57,320 nucleotides of DNA from Bacillus sp. AFS055030 (GTDB taxonomy: Bacteria; Bacillota; Bacilli; Bacillales; Bacillaceae_G), in NCBI RefSeq assembly GCF_002574545.1, contig NZ_NUGT01000006.1, positions 1-57,320 on the forward strand, given 5' to 3'. The notes under the pieces were generated by a model. That model was not told the DNA's origin, ran no database searches, and saw nothing but the letters and a program-made list of their open reading frames with translations. A program made the position numbers and the translations under genes. Below are positions 27,790 to 37,305 of this stretch, piece by piece. Within the stretch, counting starts at the first letter, position 1. The number at the start of each line of letters is the position of its first letter.

Positions 27790-28578
27790 ATGGGCAAAAT
27801 CAAAGTATCAATTATTGGCTCTTGTGTTTCTAGAGAAGCATTTACTACCAATAATAATCCTGATTACAAAAAAATGTATGAAATAGGCCCTGTTTCGTTT
27901 CAGACATCTATTATAAGTTTTATTAGCAAGCAGGTAGAAAAAGGAATAATTGAATTTCCTAAAGAACTATCTGAATATAAAAAAGGTGTTTTAACTAGCG
28001 ATATATACAAAAACATTAGAAACGAAATAGTTCAATATCAACCAGATTATTTAATTTTGGATCTTTATGCTGACGTGCGTTATGGTATAGTAAAAACAGG
28101 AGATACATTTATTACAAATAATCCTTCAACATTACGCAAAACAACATTCTATAAAGAAAAAAAACACGATTATCACATTCATTCAAACAATAAATTCAAT
28201 GAGTTCTTTCCAATATTTAAAGAAAAGTTTGCAGAATTTATTACATGGAAAAATGAAAACTTACCAAATACTAAAATAGTTTTAAATAAATTTAGATTTA
28301 CAAAAGATTATGCCAAAGGGAATAAGTTATACGAATTTGACCTTAATAAGTATCCCTATCTAGACAAGGAGAACAACAATTTCGAAGTTATAGAGAAATT
28401 CCTTGAAGAAAATTATGATTTAAGAATAATTAACAACCTTAATGTTGATTATATTGGGGATGGCCAGCATCCTTATGGTGTAAATCCGTGGCACTTAGAA
28501 AAATCATATCAAGTGAATGTTATGAACGAAATAAACAAAATCGCTCTATCTGATTTTGTAGAGAATGTTTTTATTTAA
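27790..28578 (+). CDS. DUF6270 domain protein, SGNH-like
   Basis: 262 aa. It opens with IKVSIIGSCVSREAF, the GSCVSRD-type motif of DUF6270, and continues with PDYLILDLYADVRYGIV, typical of the family. The Gly-Ser-Cys segment after a first beta-strand recalls SGNH hydrolases, and NPWHLEKSYQ near the end could supply a catalytic His. DUF6270 genes are often found among capsule or teichoic-acid genes, which agrees with the nearby TagF-like gene; modification of a surface polymer is inference. GGGGG lies 12 nt before the ATG, a longer gap than usual. Confidence 0.8.
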   Translation: MGKIKVSIIGSCVSREAFTTNNNPDYKKMYEIGPVSFQTSIISFISKQVEKGIIEFPKELSEYKKGVLTSDIYKNIRNEIVQYQPDYLILDLYADVRYGIVKTGDTFITNNPSTLRKTTFYKEKKHDYHIHSNNKFNEFFPIFKEKFAEFITWKNENLPNTKIVLNKFRFTKDYAKGNKLYEFDLNKYPYLDKENNNFEVIEKFLEENYDLRIINNLNVDYIGDGQHPYGVNPWHLEKSYQVNVMNEINKIALSDFVENVFI

Positions 28579-28596
28579 ATAATAAAAATCAAAGTC

Positions 28597-28630
28597 AAGT
28601 CACCTTAATCAAGGTGGCTTTTTATTTTTC
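28597..28630 (+). terminator. Terminator after the DUF6270 gene
   Basis: CACCTTAATCAAGGTG is followed by GCTTTTTATTTTT. Confidence 0.85.
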
Positions 28631-28772
28631 AAGGCAATAGAACTGGAGAGTATATCCCGAAGTAACGCGGGAATGATTGGTGCTAAATTATTCAAGCTTT
28701 TAGTAAAAACTAGACGTTACAATTATTAGCTTAAAATATTTTGTAAGGCATTTTACCTGAGATACCCTTAAA

Positions 28773-28808
28773 TAAAAAAATGATCCTCTTCTCGAAGATC
28801 ATTTTTTG
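28773..28808 (-). terminator. Terminator after the DUF202 gene (end of the catabolic strand run)
   Basis: AAAATGATC...GATCATTTTTT is a short hairpin flanked by A and T runs, usable in both directions. Confidence 0.8.
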
Positions 28809-28837
28809 CTAGTTCATGATAATAATACTTTTAAAAT

Positions 28838-29227
28838 TTAAAACAATCCCCATACATCTAAATAATAGGCACCGAAAATAAGAAAAATAAGAATTGAAGC
28901 TACTGATAAATAAACAACCAATATCCTTGAAAACTTAAACGTCTGATTATTAATATCATTTCCCTTGATAAAATAACTGAGTGTTGAAATGATTAAAGCA
29001 AAAATTCCAACTATAATCGATGATAATCCAATAATCTTTGATAATACGCCTCCTATTTTTGCACTAGAAGCCAGAGTTGAAAAATGAAGATTAGTGATTA
29101 AAAAGCCAATTCCCATTATGGTTATACTTGTTCTAACCCAAGCAAGATAAGTTCTTTCATTTGCTAAATGCTGTTGTATATATTTAGAATCAATTGTTTC
29201 TTTCTGCTTTTCTAATGCATTATTCAT
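28838..29227 (-). CDS. DUF202 (YidH-type) membrane protein
   Basis: 129 aa with three membrane helices. The motif NERTYLAWVRTSITIMGIGF (start of helix 1) defines DUF202. Function is unknown. The frame extends 12 codons upstream, but CAGAGG stands 7 nt before the ATG at 29227. It lies 42 nt downstream of the MFS transporter and may be the last gene of the alkyl-sulfate transcript. Confidence 0.85.
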   Translation of the reverse strand: MNNALEKQKETIDSKYIQQHLANERTYLAWVRTSITIMGIGFLITNLHFSTLASSAKIGGVLSKIIGLSSIIVGIFALIISTLSYFIKGNDINNQTFKFSRILVVYLSVASILIFLIFGAYYLDVWGLF

Positions 29228-29269
29228 ATTCATACCTCTGTTTCTATATCTCTTTTGAATCAACCCTTC

Positions 29270-30541
29270 TTATAGGTTTACTAGCTTATTATCCTTTCTT
29301 GTTGAAATTTGTTGATCTCTGTTTCCGAAAAGGAATATTAATAGCGCTGCAATTACCATTGCAATTGACATTCCATAAATTGCGATGTTATATCCACCTG
29401 CTGCATTTGCACCATAATTTTGAATAAGTTTCCCAAAAATAATCGGAGTAATAATTCCCGATGAGGTCATTAATCCAAAATACGTTCCTGTCATAACTCC
29501 TCTTCGCTGTGGGAGTATACTAACTACAATAGCTGGACTAAGTGTGTTTATCGTAATCACAAGTGTATTTACGAAAGAAAATACGATGATAATTGAAGCA
29601 GATCCATTCATAAGTGGATACAATAAGTACAAAATTCCTGCTAGCAAAATAATAATTGCAGAAAAAAATATACGCGATTTCCATAAACTTTTTGTTTTTT
29701 TGTATAATCGATCTGAAATGATAGATAGGAACATTGCTAAAATTGCCCCGATTAATCCAGAAATAGCAATAACTGATGCTGACTGTTGTTCAGATAACCC
29801 TTTTACTTTCATTAAATATACAGGATTAAACGTAAGTCCAAAGACAATGAATGAATAAGCAATAAATGCAATTAAAGTTGTAAAGATAAAAATAGGAGAT
29901 CGTAAAGCTTTCCAAGCATCTTTTCTATTATTATCGTTTATGTTTTCCATCGTACTAACTTCTTCTTCAAACGTAACAGTTGGTTTCATTCTTCCTAACC
30001 AAAGCCAACAAATGAACCAAACAAAGCTTAAAATACCAGAAATAAAAAATGCCTGTCGCCAACCGTAATTTAATATTAAAGAAACGATAATAGGAGCTGT
30101 AACAGCTATCCCAACAACATTTCCAAAATTAAAGATGGAGATGGCGAACCCACGTGATTCCGGCTTAAACCATTTACTTATATGACTAATTGCAGTTGCT
30201 TGAAATGCTCCTTCTCCTGCACCTAATAGTATTCTACTAATAATTAGAATTGGTAGACTTGATGCAAACAAAGCCAAAGATTGTGCGATTGTCCAAACAA
30301 TTGCCATAATAGCAAGTAATTTCCCAGTACCAATTCGATCCGATAAAGAGCCACCTACTATACCAAATATTGAAAATAACCAAAAAAAGCTGCTGCTTAA
30401 AAGACCAAACTCGGTAGAGCTTACATTCAAATCCTTCATAATAGGAATTCCAGCTAAACCTAAAATTGATTTGTCAGCAAAATTAATAATAGCCATAATA
30501 AAAAGTGAAAATAAAATGATCCATTTCGCCCAACTTTTCAT
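29270..30541 (-). CDS. MFS transporter (anion:cation symporter-like)
   Basis: 423 aa with 12 membrane segments. The A-motif is GGSLSDRIGTGKLL between helices 2 and 3, and RILLGAGEGAFQATAISHIS in helix 4 is typical of the ACS/hexuronate-type branch, which carries organic anions. CTGGAG precedes the ATG. It is 137 nt downstream of the alkylsulfatase on the same strand. Uptake of the sulfate ester, or efflux of sulfate or fatty acid, would fit. The gap carries a CTGCACAA/TTGTGCAG hairpin and a short Cys-containing open frame without ribosome site. Confidence 0.85.
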   Translation of the reverse strand: MKSWAKWIILFSLFIMAIINFADKSILGLAGIPIMKDLNVSSTEFGLLSSSFFWLFSIFGIVGGSLSDRIGTGKLLAIMAIVWTIAQSLALFASSLPILIISRILLGAGEGAFQATAISHISKWFKPESRGFAISIFNFGNVVGIAVTAPIIVSLILNYGWRQAFFISGILSFVWFICWLWLGRMKPTVTFEEEVSTMENINDNNRKDAWKALRSPIFIFTTLIAFIAYSFIVFGLTFNPVYLMKVKGLSEQQSASVIAISGLIGAILAMFLSIISDRLYKKTKSLWKSRIFFSAIIILLAGILYLLYPLMNGSASIIIVFSFVNTLVITINTLSPAIVVSILPQRRGVMTGTYFGLMTSSGIITPIIFGKLIQNYGANAAGGYNIAIYGMSIAMVIAALLIFLFGNRDQQISTRKDNKLVNL

Positions 30542-30678
30542 TCAAACTCCAGCCTCTCAACAAATCTATACTTTTTCAATAAACCAGTAATCACAACTTT
30601 GGAAAACACCTGCACAATCAAACTTTTCGAACATGGCTTGTGCAGATGCTTGTTTACATTGATTATTTTTTCTATTTA

Positions 30679-32583
30679 TTAAGGAGTTACGATATTTATA
30701 TAGCGGTCAAACTCATCTAAAAGTGATAAAAATTCGTTCAATTTTGTTTGATCACCTGAAATAATCAATTTTCCTGCTCCAACTGCTTGTTCAGGTGAAA
30801 GAAGACCAAGGAAAGTTCCATAAAATGCGAATTGATCAATTGTTAATGAAACATCTGCCTTGTCATCTAACGTATTTGCTCTAGAAAATAAAACAGAATT
30901 TTCCAAATTCAACGTAAATAGCTGGTTAGTGTCTGACAGGGTTACATTTATCGTTATTTTTCTACCCTCTGCTTTTGGACCGTTTATTTTTACTGCTATT
31001 AATTTTAAGAATTCGTTGACCGGCATATTCTTAATGATCCCTGATACATCTAATGGAGAATTATCTTTATTAATTCCATATCTTAGTTCTGATGCGCCAA
31101 CAAGATAAATATTGCGCCAATTAGCTGATTCAGCTTGATACCCTAATTGTTCAAATGCATCTGCTAATAAATTTTTAGCTTCTGAATTTTTTGGGTCAGC
31201 CATTATGACATTTTTTAATACTTGAGCTACCCAACGATATTCACCTTTTTCAAAATCAGCTTTAGCTTGTCTCAAAATAATTGCTGCTCCACCCATGTAT
31301 TCTACATATTTTTGACCAGTTTCCACTTGTGGTAATGGATCCAAATCAGAAGGATGAGCACTATAATATCCTAAATAATAATTGTAAATTCCCTTTGAAT
31401 TATGCTTTAAAGTTCCATAATACCCACGATTTCCCCAGTAAGTATCTAATTCTTTTGGAAGTTTGATTATTTCAGCTATCTCATCCATTGTATAACCATG
31501 ATTTGCTAAGCGTACCGTCTGATCGTGCATATATTTATATAAATCACGTTGAAGTTTTAAATGATTGATTGCATTATCCTTCTCCCATATAGGCCATGCA
31601 TGAATCATTAGTAATGCATCGATTTCTTCATTTTCAAATAATAAGATTGTTTTATCGAGTGAATTCGCCCAATGTAATGCATCTCTCGTTTTTGCTCCTC
31701 TTACTGTATAAATTTGATGCATCAATTTATTGGCATTCTCTGATACAAATAATAGTTTGTAATCCCTAATATAAAAATGCATTTCAGCTGGTGCTTCTGT
31801 GTTTGGTGTTAATAAAAATTCAAATGTTACACCATCTACTTCCATCGATTGGACTTCATTTCTTATTTCTACATTTGGTAACTGAAAACTCATAGTACCT
31901 GAACCCATTGTTGGTCCAATACCTACTGATACGGAGCCTTTTATACCGTCTGGTAAATCTTTCCCAAACTGATACTCTGCACGACGTGCCATGATTGTAC
32001 CTAAAAGTGCATTCTCACTTAACGCTTCTTCTATAAAATATTGAGGAACGATAATCGGAATATTAGGATTTTCAGCATATTTAAGCACAGCTTGAATACC
32101 GCCAAAATGATCAGCGTGACTTTGACTGATTATGATCGCTGTAACTGGCTTTTGTGGTCGATGTTTATAATATAATTCCATAGCGGCTTTAGCTGATTCA
32201 TTACTTCCTAAAGCATCAACTACAATAACTCCCTGCTTTCCTTCAATAAAAATGTTAGTGACATAAGATTGTCCACGAACTTGATATACTCCTTCTACAA
32301 CTTCAAACAAACCAGATATAGCCTGTAATTGTGCATTTCTCCATAAACTAGGGTTCACAGTCTCAGGAGCACTGTCATTTAAATAGTTTAACTGTTCAAT
32401 GTCCCAAACGACTTCCCCAGAATCATCTTTAATAATCTTTGCTTCTAGTGGTGCAATAAATCCCCTGTTTGCATCAATGAAGTCCTGTCGATCATTAAAA
32501 TTTAGAGTATCATAGACTGATAAATTAACATCTTTTGTAAAAGAAGTTGCGGGTTTTGATTGAATTAGCACTTTATTTGTCAT
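30679..32583 (-). CDS. Alkylsulfatase (SdsA/BDS1 type, metallo-beta-lactamase fold)
   Basis: 634 aa, the full family layout: MBL-fold catalytic domain (about 95-350), dimerisation domain (about 370-500) and C-terminal SCP2-like lipid-binding domain (about 520-634). It hydrolyses alkyl sulfates such as SDS to alcohol and sulfate. The zinc motif reads SQSHADHFGG (153-162) where SdsA1 has HSHVDHFGG, so the first His is Gln154. SENANKLMHQIYTVRGAKTR matches the AENAT...LRGAxVRD segment. No signal peptide is seen, so a cytosolic enzyme is likely. The ATG at 32583 has TTGGAGG 5 nt upstream; the TTG four codons earlier lies in the ribosome site. Confidence 0.9.
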   Translation of the reverse strand: MTNKVLIQSKPATSFTKDVNLSVYDTLNFNDRQDFIDANRGFIAPLEAKIIKDDSGEVVWDIEQLNYLNDSAPETVNPSLWRNAQLQAISGLFEVVEGVYQVRGQSYVTNIFIEGKQGVIVVDALGSNESAKAAMELYYKHRPQKPVTAIIISQSHADHFGGIQAVLKYAENPNIPIIVPQYFIEEALSENALLGTIMARRAEYQFGKDLPDGIKGSVSVGIGPTMGSGTMSFQLPNVEIRNEVQSMEVDGVTFEFLLTPNTEAPAEMHFYIRDYKLLFVSENANKLMHQIYTVRGAKTRDALHWANSLDKTILLFENEEIDALLMIHAWPIWEKDNAINHLKLQRDLYKYMHDQTVRLANHGYTMDEIAEIIKLPKELDTYWGNRGYYGTLKHNSKGIYNYYLGYYSAHPSDLDPLPQVETGQKYVEYMGGAAIILRQAKADFEKGEYRWVAQVLKNVIMADPKNSEAKNLLADAFEQLGYQAESANWRNIYLVGASELRYGINKDNSPLDVSGIIKNMPVNEFLKLIAVKINGPKAEGRKITINVTLSDTNQLFTLNLENSVLFSRANTLDDKADVSLTIDQFAFYGTFLGLLSPEQAVGAGKLIISGDQTKLNEFLSLLDEFDRYINIVTP

Positions 32584-32620
32584 AAGAACCTCCAAGAGTT
32601 GTTATAAAAAAAGTTTAAAA

Positions 32621-34138
32621 TTAATTAACTTCCATTTGTTCTACAATTAAAGCTCTCTTTAGTATTTTTCCTGTACTATTCTTTGGTAGCTCATTCATAA
32701 ATTCGATTTGTTTCGGTAGTTTGTATTTAGCTAGTTTGTATTTGCAGAAATGCAAAATGTCATCGTTCGTTATGAATTCTTCATTAGACACAACGAAAGC
32801 TTTTACAATTTGACCGTAATCTTTATCAGGAATTCCAATTACTGCCGCCTCTACGATCGCCGGATGTTGATAAATAACTTCCTCTACCTCTCTTGGATAG
32901 ACATTATATCCACCTACAATAATCATGTCTTTTATTCGATCAACAATATAGATGTAACCATCTTCATCCATCTTTGCTAAGTCACCTGTATAAAACCAAT
33001 CATTTTTAATGACCTTAGCTGTTTCTTCAGCCATACCAAGATAGCCAATCATAACATTTGGACCTTTTACAATTAATTCACCTATTTCTCCTCTTGGCAC
33101 TTCAAATCCGTTTTTATCAACAACCTTATTAATTACACCAGGAATGTTTATTCCAACAGAACCCTGTTTTTTCTCTCCTTTTAATGGATTAAATGCCGTA
33201 ACAGGAGCTGTTTCTGAAAGACCGAATCCTTCGAGAATGATAGTCTTATATTTTTCTTCAAACCTTTGAAGTAACTCGACAGGCATAGATGCTCCACCTG
33301 AAAAACATGCACGAATCGAAGCGAAATACTCAGCTGAATATTCTTCTAACTGTAATAAGAAGTTATACATCGTTGGAACACCAGCAAATAATGTCACTTG
33401 CTCATTAAAGATTGTATTTATCACTTCACTCGGACTGAATCTTGGGACGATTACTATATTTGCTCCACACATGATTGAAGTATTAACACAGATTGATAAA
33501 CAGAATACATGGAACATTGGAAGAACAGCTAAAATACGATCATTTTTATTAAACTCGACCAATTCTACAATTGATTGCGCATTTGAAATTAAATTACGAT
33601 GAGACAACATTGCACCTTTTGGTTTACCGGTTGTCCCAGACGTATATAAAATGACAGCAAGATCTTCTTCTATAATTAGTGGGAATTCATTGTCATTTGA
33701 CTTCTTATCAAGCAATTGCACCCAACTAAGTTCTGCTTTATTCGATTCCACATAGTACAACATTTCAATCTGTTTTAACTCTAGTTTAAGAGAATCAATG
33801 ATTGTATCCATAGTAGAATCCGCAATAACAGCCTTTGCTTGGCTATTCGATAAGATAAATGAGATTTCGTCTTTGGTAAAGATTGGGTTTACCGGAACAA
33901 CGACTCCACCTGCGCGTAGAATCCCATAGTAAGCAGTGACAAATTCTGGACAATTCCCTAATATCAATGCTACTCTATCACCTTTTTTGATTCCATCTTG
34001 TATTAATATAGATGCAAAATTTTCAACTTGAGAAAGTAATTCACTATATGTAACATCTTTATTTTTAAATGTAATTGCATTATGATTTGGAAATTTCTCT
34101 GCACTTTTTTTTAAACTTTCATATAAATTCAAACTCAT
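32621..34138 (-). CDS. Long-chain acyl-CoA ligase (AMP-forming)
   Basis: 505 aa ANL-superfamily enzyme that activates a fatty acid through an acyl-adenylate. The P-loop LYTSGTTGKPKGAMLSH (164-180), GFGLSETAPV, YTGDLAKMDEDGYIYIVDR and the C-terminal lysine motif NSTGKILKR are all intact. In this operon it would activate the acid made by the aldehyde dehydrogenase for beta-oxidation. The frame extends 12 codons upstream, but CAGGAGG lies 7 nt before the ATG at 34138. 37 nt to the sulfatase. Confidence 0.92.
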   Translation of the reverse strand: MSLNLYESLKKSAEKFPNHNAITFKNKDVTYSELLSQVENFASILIQDGIKKGDRVALILGNCPEFVTAYYGILRAGGVVVPVNPIFTKDEISFILSNSQAKAVIADSTMDTIIDSLKLELKQIEMLYYVESNKAELSWVQLLDKKSNDNEFPLIIEEDLAVILYTSGTTGKPKGAMLSHRNLISNAQSIVELVEFNKNDRILAVLPMFHVFCLSICVNTSIMCGANIVIVPRFSPSEVINTIFNEQVTLFAGVPTMYNFLLQLEEYSAEYFASIRACFSGGASMPVELLQRFEEKYKTIILEGFGLSETAPVTAFNPLKGEKKQGSVGINIPGVINKVVDKNGFEVPRGEIGELIVKGPNVMIGYLGMAEETAKVIKNDWFYTGDLAKMDEDGYIYIVDRIKDMIIVGGYNVYPREVEEVIYQHPAIVEAAVIGIPDKDYGQIVKAFVVSNEEFITNDDILHFCKYKLAKYKLPKQIEFMNELPKNSTGKILKRALIVEQMEVN

Positions 34139-34230
34139 TACTAAGCCTCCTGATCTCTCAAGTAATACCAGCAATATGAAAATAATTGAGGCACCATCAT
34201 CACTTTTGAAGGTGCCTTTTAACTTTAAAA

Positions 34231-35439
34231 TTATGAATTCACTAAGTTAGAGCCAACAACTTCATTTGAAATTTTTGCAATTACTTCAGGCGGAATTTTG
34301 AAGAATATTCCACAGGGATCGCTATGAACTAGTGTAACAATATTTGCCATATTATCCACATTCACCCTAAAGTCAGCAAACGTGCTTGGTAAGCCAACTT
34401 TTTCACGCAGATTACGAATGAATAATACAACTTCTGCTAGACATGCTTCTTTAGTCTCCGGTATATTTTTTAGGCCAAGCGCTTTTGCAAAATCATTAAT
34501 TCGCTTTAAATAAAATGGTGCTAATGATTCCATTACATTTGGCAATAACACTGCATTTGCAAGTCCATGAGGAATTCCGAATTTTGCCCCAAATACATGT
34601 GCTATATTGTGAACCGGAATCGCATTAACAGAAAGACTGAAAGCAGAAATTGCCATTGCACTAGCCATTAACATATTAGATCGAGAAGCAAGATTTCCCC
34701 CATCATGAACAGCTGTAGGCAAATTTTCTACAATCATTCGAATTGATTGAAGTGCGTATGCATCTGTCATTGGATTCGATTGAGGAGAGAAATATGCCTC
34801 AATTGCATGAGTTAACGCATCAAATCCTGTAAATGCAGTAATTTTTGGAGGCAAACCGATTGTAAGTTCTGGATCTAAAATTGCCATATCAGGGCTTATA
34901 AATGTATTTAGGATATTCGTTTTAATTCCGATCTTTTCATTGAATACTACAGCGATTGGTGACACCTCTGCCCCAGTACCAGCCGTTGTTGCAATTGCAA
35001 CGTGAGGAATTGGGATATACTGAGCTTTTGGCCAAAATTCCATTACATTTCCTACAAGAAGTTCATCACGAATATCATGAACTTTATTATGTAACATCCA
35101 TTTAATTGCTTTTACTGTATCTAAAACGCTTCCGCCACCAACAGCAATTAATGCATCTCCATTACATTCTTTATAGAACTTAGCTCCGCGGTTTATGATT
35201 TCACCTTTAGCATCCTGTTCAATCTCTTCAAAAACTCCTACTAACTGTACTGCACTAGGAATCTCTTCAAATAGTTCCTTAATTTTATCTGTAATTCCCG
35301 CCTGAGTTATTCCTTTATCAACGTAAAGAACTGCTCTTTTACCGCCAAGTCCTTTAATCATTTCTGGTAACATTGAACGAGCTCCAGCCCCACTGTTTAC
35401 AACTGTACGAACCGAAAACTGGAAAAATGATGTTATCAA
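34231..35439 (-). CDS. Iron-containing (group III) alcohol dehydrogenase
   Basis: 402 aa NAD(P)-dependent enzyme. GGGSVLDTVK (101-110) binds the nucleotide; metal ligands are predicted as Asp207 and His211 (FDALTHAIEAY), His281 (HNIAHVFGA) and His291 (GIPHGLANA). It would oxidise the fatty alcohol released by the alkylsulfatase. It starts with TTG at 35439, 7 nt after AAGG. Same strand and close spacing (92 nt to the ligase, 57 nt from the aldehyde dehydrogenase). Confidence 0.92.
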   Translation of the reverse strand: MITSFFQFSVRTVVNSGAGARSMLPEMIKGLGGKRAVLYVDKGITQAGITDKIKELFEEIPSAVQLVGVFEEIEQDAKGEIINRGAKFYKECNGDALIAVGGGSVLDTVKAIKWMLHNKVHDIRDELLVGNVMEFWPKAQYIPIPHVAIATTAGTGAEVSPIAVVFNEKIGIKTNILNTFISPDMAILDPELTIGLPPKITAFTGFDALTHAIEAYFSPQSNPMTDAYALQSIRMIVENLPTAVHDGGNLASRSNMLMASAMAISAFSLSVNAIPVHNIAHVFGAKFGIPHGLANAVLLPNVMESLAPFYLKRINDFAKALGLKNIPETKEACLAEVVLFIRNLREKVGLPSTFADFRVNVDNMANIVTLVHSDPCGIFFKIPPEVIAKISNEVVGSNLVNS

Positions 35440-35496
35440 GGGATCACCTTCTCTTTTCTATATTTTTTTTATAATCGTAAATCTCAAATCTATTTT

Positions 35497-37014
35497 TTAT
35501 AATAAAATACCGTACCAAGGTTTTTGGCTTAATTCCGGAGTAAGTGAACAATGAACATGTTTTACTTGCGTGTATTCGTCTAACGCATATCGGCCAAGCT
35601 CACGACCAAATCCACTTTGTTTATATCCTCCAAATGGTGCGTCACTTCTTAACATATGCCAGTCATTAATCCAGACTGTTCCCGCCTTTAAATCTTTTGA
35701 AATTTGAAGTGCTTTATTTACGTCTTTAGACCAAATACCAGCTGCTAACCCATAAATCGTATCATTAGCAATTTCAATTGCTTCTTCAATCGTAGAATAT
35801 CGAATGACACAAAGAACAGGACCAAAAATCTCTTCTTGAGCGATTTTCATTTTATTATTAACATCCGCGAAAATCGTTGGTTCAACAAAATATCCATTAT
35901 CATATCCCTTACCTGTTAAGCGTTTACCACCACAAACTAAACGAGCTCCTTCTTTTATTCCAGCTTCAACGTAAGATAAAACAGTTTGTAGTTGTTGTTC
36001 TGAAGCCATTGGCCCCATTCCAGTTGTCATATCAAGCTGGTTTCCAATCTTAATTGAAGAAGCCAACTTCGCTAATCGATCAACTACTTCATCATAGATT
36101 GAATCATGTACTAAAAGTCGCGTTCCTGATTCGCATAGTTGTCCGGAATGAAGACAGAAACCAAATAAGCTACCAGCAATAGCAATATCTAAATCAGCAT
36201 CTGGTAAAACGATAGATGGTGATTTTCCTCCTAATTCTAGAGTGACTCTTTTAACTGTTTTAGATGCTAACTCCATAATTCGTCTTCCTACTTCAGTAGA
36301 TCCCGTAAATGCAACTTTATCTACAAAAGGATGCGTTGCTAACACTTCTCCAACAGTAGCACCCGGTCCAGATACAACATTGAAAACACCTGCCGGGATT
36401 CCAGCTTCAGTAGCTAATTCTGCTAGTTTCAAAGTGGACAGTGGAGTATTTGATGCCGGTTTTACAATAATAGAATTCCCCATTGCCAAAGCTGGGGCAA
36501 TTTTCCACATTGCTAAAAGCATCGGTAAATTCCATGGTGTAATAGCTGCTACAACACCTAAGCCTTCTCGCCATACTTGATTATTACTAGGTCCTGGAAA
36601 AGGTAGTACAGGTAAAGATTCAACAAATGGATACTCAACAGTAAATTTCGCTGTTTGCTGAAGTAAATCGACTAAATATAAAATATCCAAATTTGAGATT
36701 CGTCTTACAGTAGCTCCAGAACTAATAGATTCCAAGAATGCAAGTTCCTCCGAATGTTCAACAATCTTATTCCCGAAATTAATTAAGATTTGTGCTCTTT
36801 CTTTTGGTGATTTCTTTGACCAAACTCCTGAATCAAAAGCATTTCGAGCAGAATTAATAGCTGCTTCGGTATCTTCTTTACCTGCTTTAGCTACAAGAGA
36901 GATTACTTCCCCATTTGCAGGATTTTTCACACTAAACGTTTCACCACTTTTTGCAGGTGTCCACTGTCCATCAATATAAAGAGGAAATTCCAATAATTTT
37001 TGAATCGTTTGCAT
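35497..37014 (-). CDS. NAD(P)-dependent aldehyde dehydrogenase
   Basis: 505 aa, complete. Catalytic Cys294 (HSGQLCESGTRL) and general base Glu260 (VTLELGGKSP), Asn162 (TPWNLP) and Lys185 (IVKPAS) are present. It converts an aldehyde to the acid; in this operon the fatty aldehyde from the Fe-alcohol dehydrogenase. It is first gene of the transcript, with AGGAGG before the ATG, and faces a divergent LysR gene across 291 bp. Confidence 0.94.
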   Translation of the reverse strand: MQTIQKLLEFPLYIDGQWTPAKSGETFSVKNPANGEVISLVAKAGKEDTEAAINSARNAFDSGVWSKKSPKERAQILINFGNKIVEHSEELAFLESISSGATVRRISNLDILYLVDLLQQTAKFTVEYPFVESLPVLPFPGPSNNQVWREGLGVVAAITPWNLPMLLAMWKIAPALAMGNSIIVKPASNTPLSTLKLAELATEAGIPAGVFNVVSGPGATVGEVLATHPFVDKVAFTGSTEVGRRIMELASKTVKRVTLELGGKSPSIVLPDADLDIAIAGSLFGFCLHSGQLCESGTRLLVHDSIYDEVVDRLAKLASSIKIGNQLDMTTGMGPMASEQQLQTVLSYVEAGIKEGARLVCGGKRLTGKGYDNGYFVEPTIFADVNNKMKIAQEEIFGPVLCVIRYSTIEEAIEIANDTIYGLAAGIWSKDVNKALQISKDLKAGTVWINDWHMLRSDAPFGGYKQSGFGRELGRYALDEYTQVKHVHCSLTPELSQKPWYGILL

Positions 37015-37081
37015 TTAAAAACCTCCTAAAATATTTATTCATTAAATAAGTTTGAATTACAGTAACAACTGACCTCCTTTA

Positions 37082-37096
37082 AAGAAAACGCTTGCA
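37082..37096. promoter_or_regulatory. Candidate cre (CcpA) site
   Basis: AAGAAAACGCTTGCA matches WTGNAANCGNWNNCW at all but one defined position (A for T). It lies about 70 bp upstream of the aldehyde dehydrogenase start, in the promoter zone of the operon. Glucose repression of a catabolic operon would fit; not proven. Confidence 0.5.
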
Positions 37097-37124
37097 AATC
37101 AAAAGAAATTTTTAGAAAATATTA

Positions 37125-37259
37125 TTAAGGATTTACCTTAATTAAAAAATTAAGAATTATCTGAATTAATTGTATAACTACACTTTTACTAAGTAAAATT
37201 ACGTTTTGTAATACCTTGTCCGCATTTTTTAATACCTAAAATTAGTGGTTTCTATTACC
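37125..37259. promoter_or_regulatory. Candidate LysR operator elements
   Basis: A perfect inverted repeat TTAAGG-ATTTA-CCTTAA lies at 37125-37141. Closer to the LysR start, the heptamer TAATACC occurs at 37209-37215 and 37230-37236, and as TATTACC at 37253-37259. The steps are 21 and 23 bp, so the copies sit on about the same face of the helix. LysR-type regulators usually bind the divergent promoter at recognition and activation sites. Confidence 0.42.
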
Positions 37260-37305
37260 CAAATTTTTTTCTAATATAGTATTCTTTTTAAAAGGTGGTC
37301 ACCAT

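Noticed and set aside
30596-30678. Short Cys-containing minus-strand frame (MFEKFDCAGVFQ...) between the sulfatase and the MFS gene
   Set aside because: Only 22 codons from its ATG, no ribosome site, lies in an 8-bp hairpin; possible relic but not supportable as a gene.
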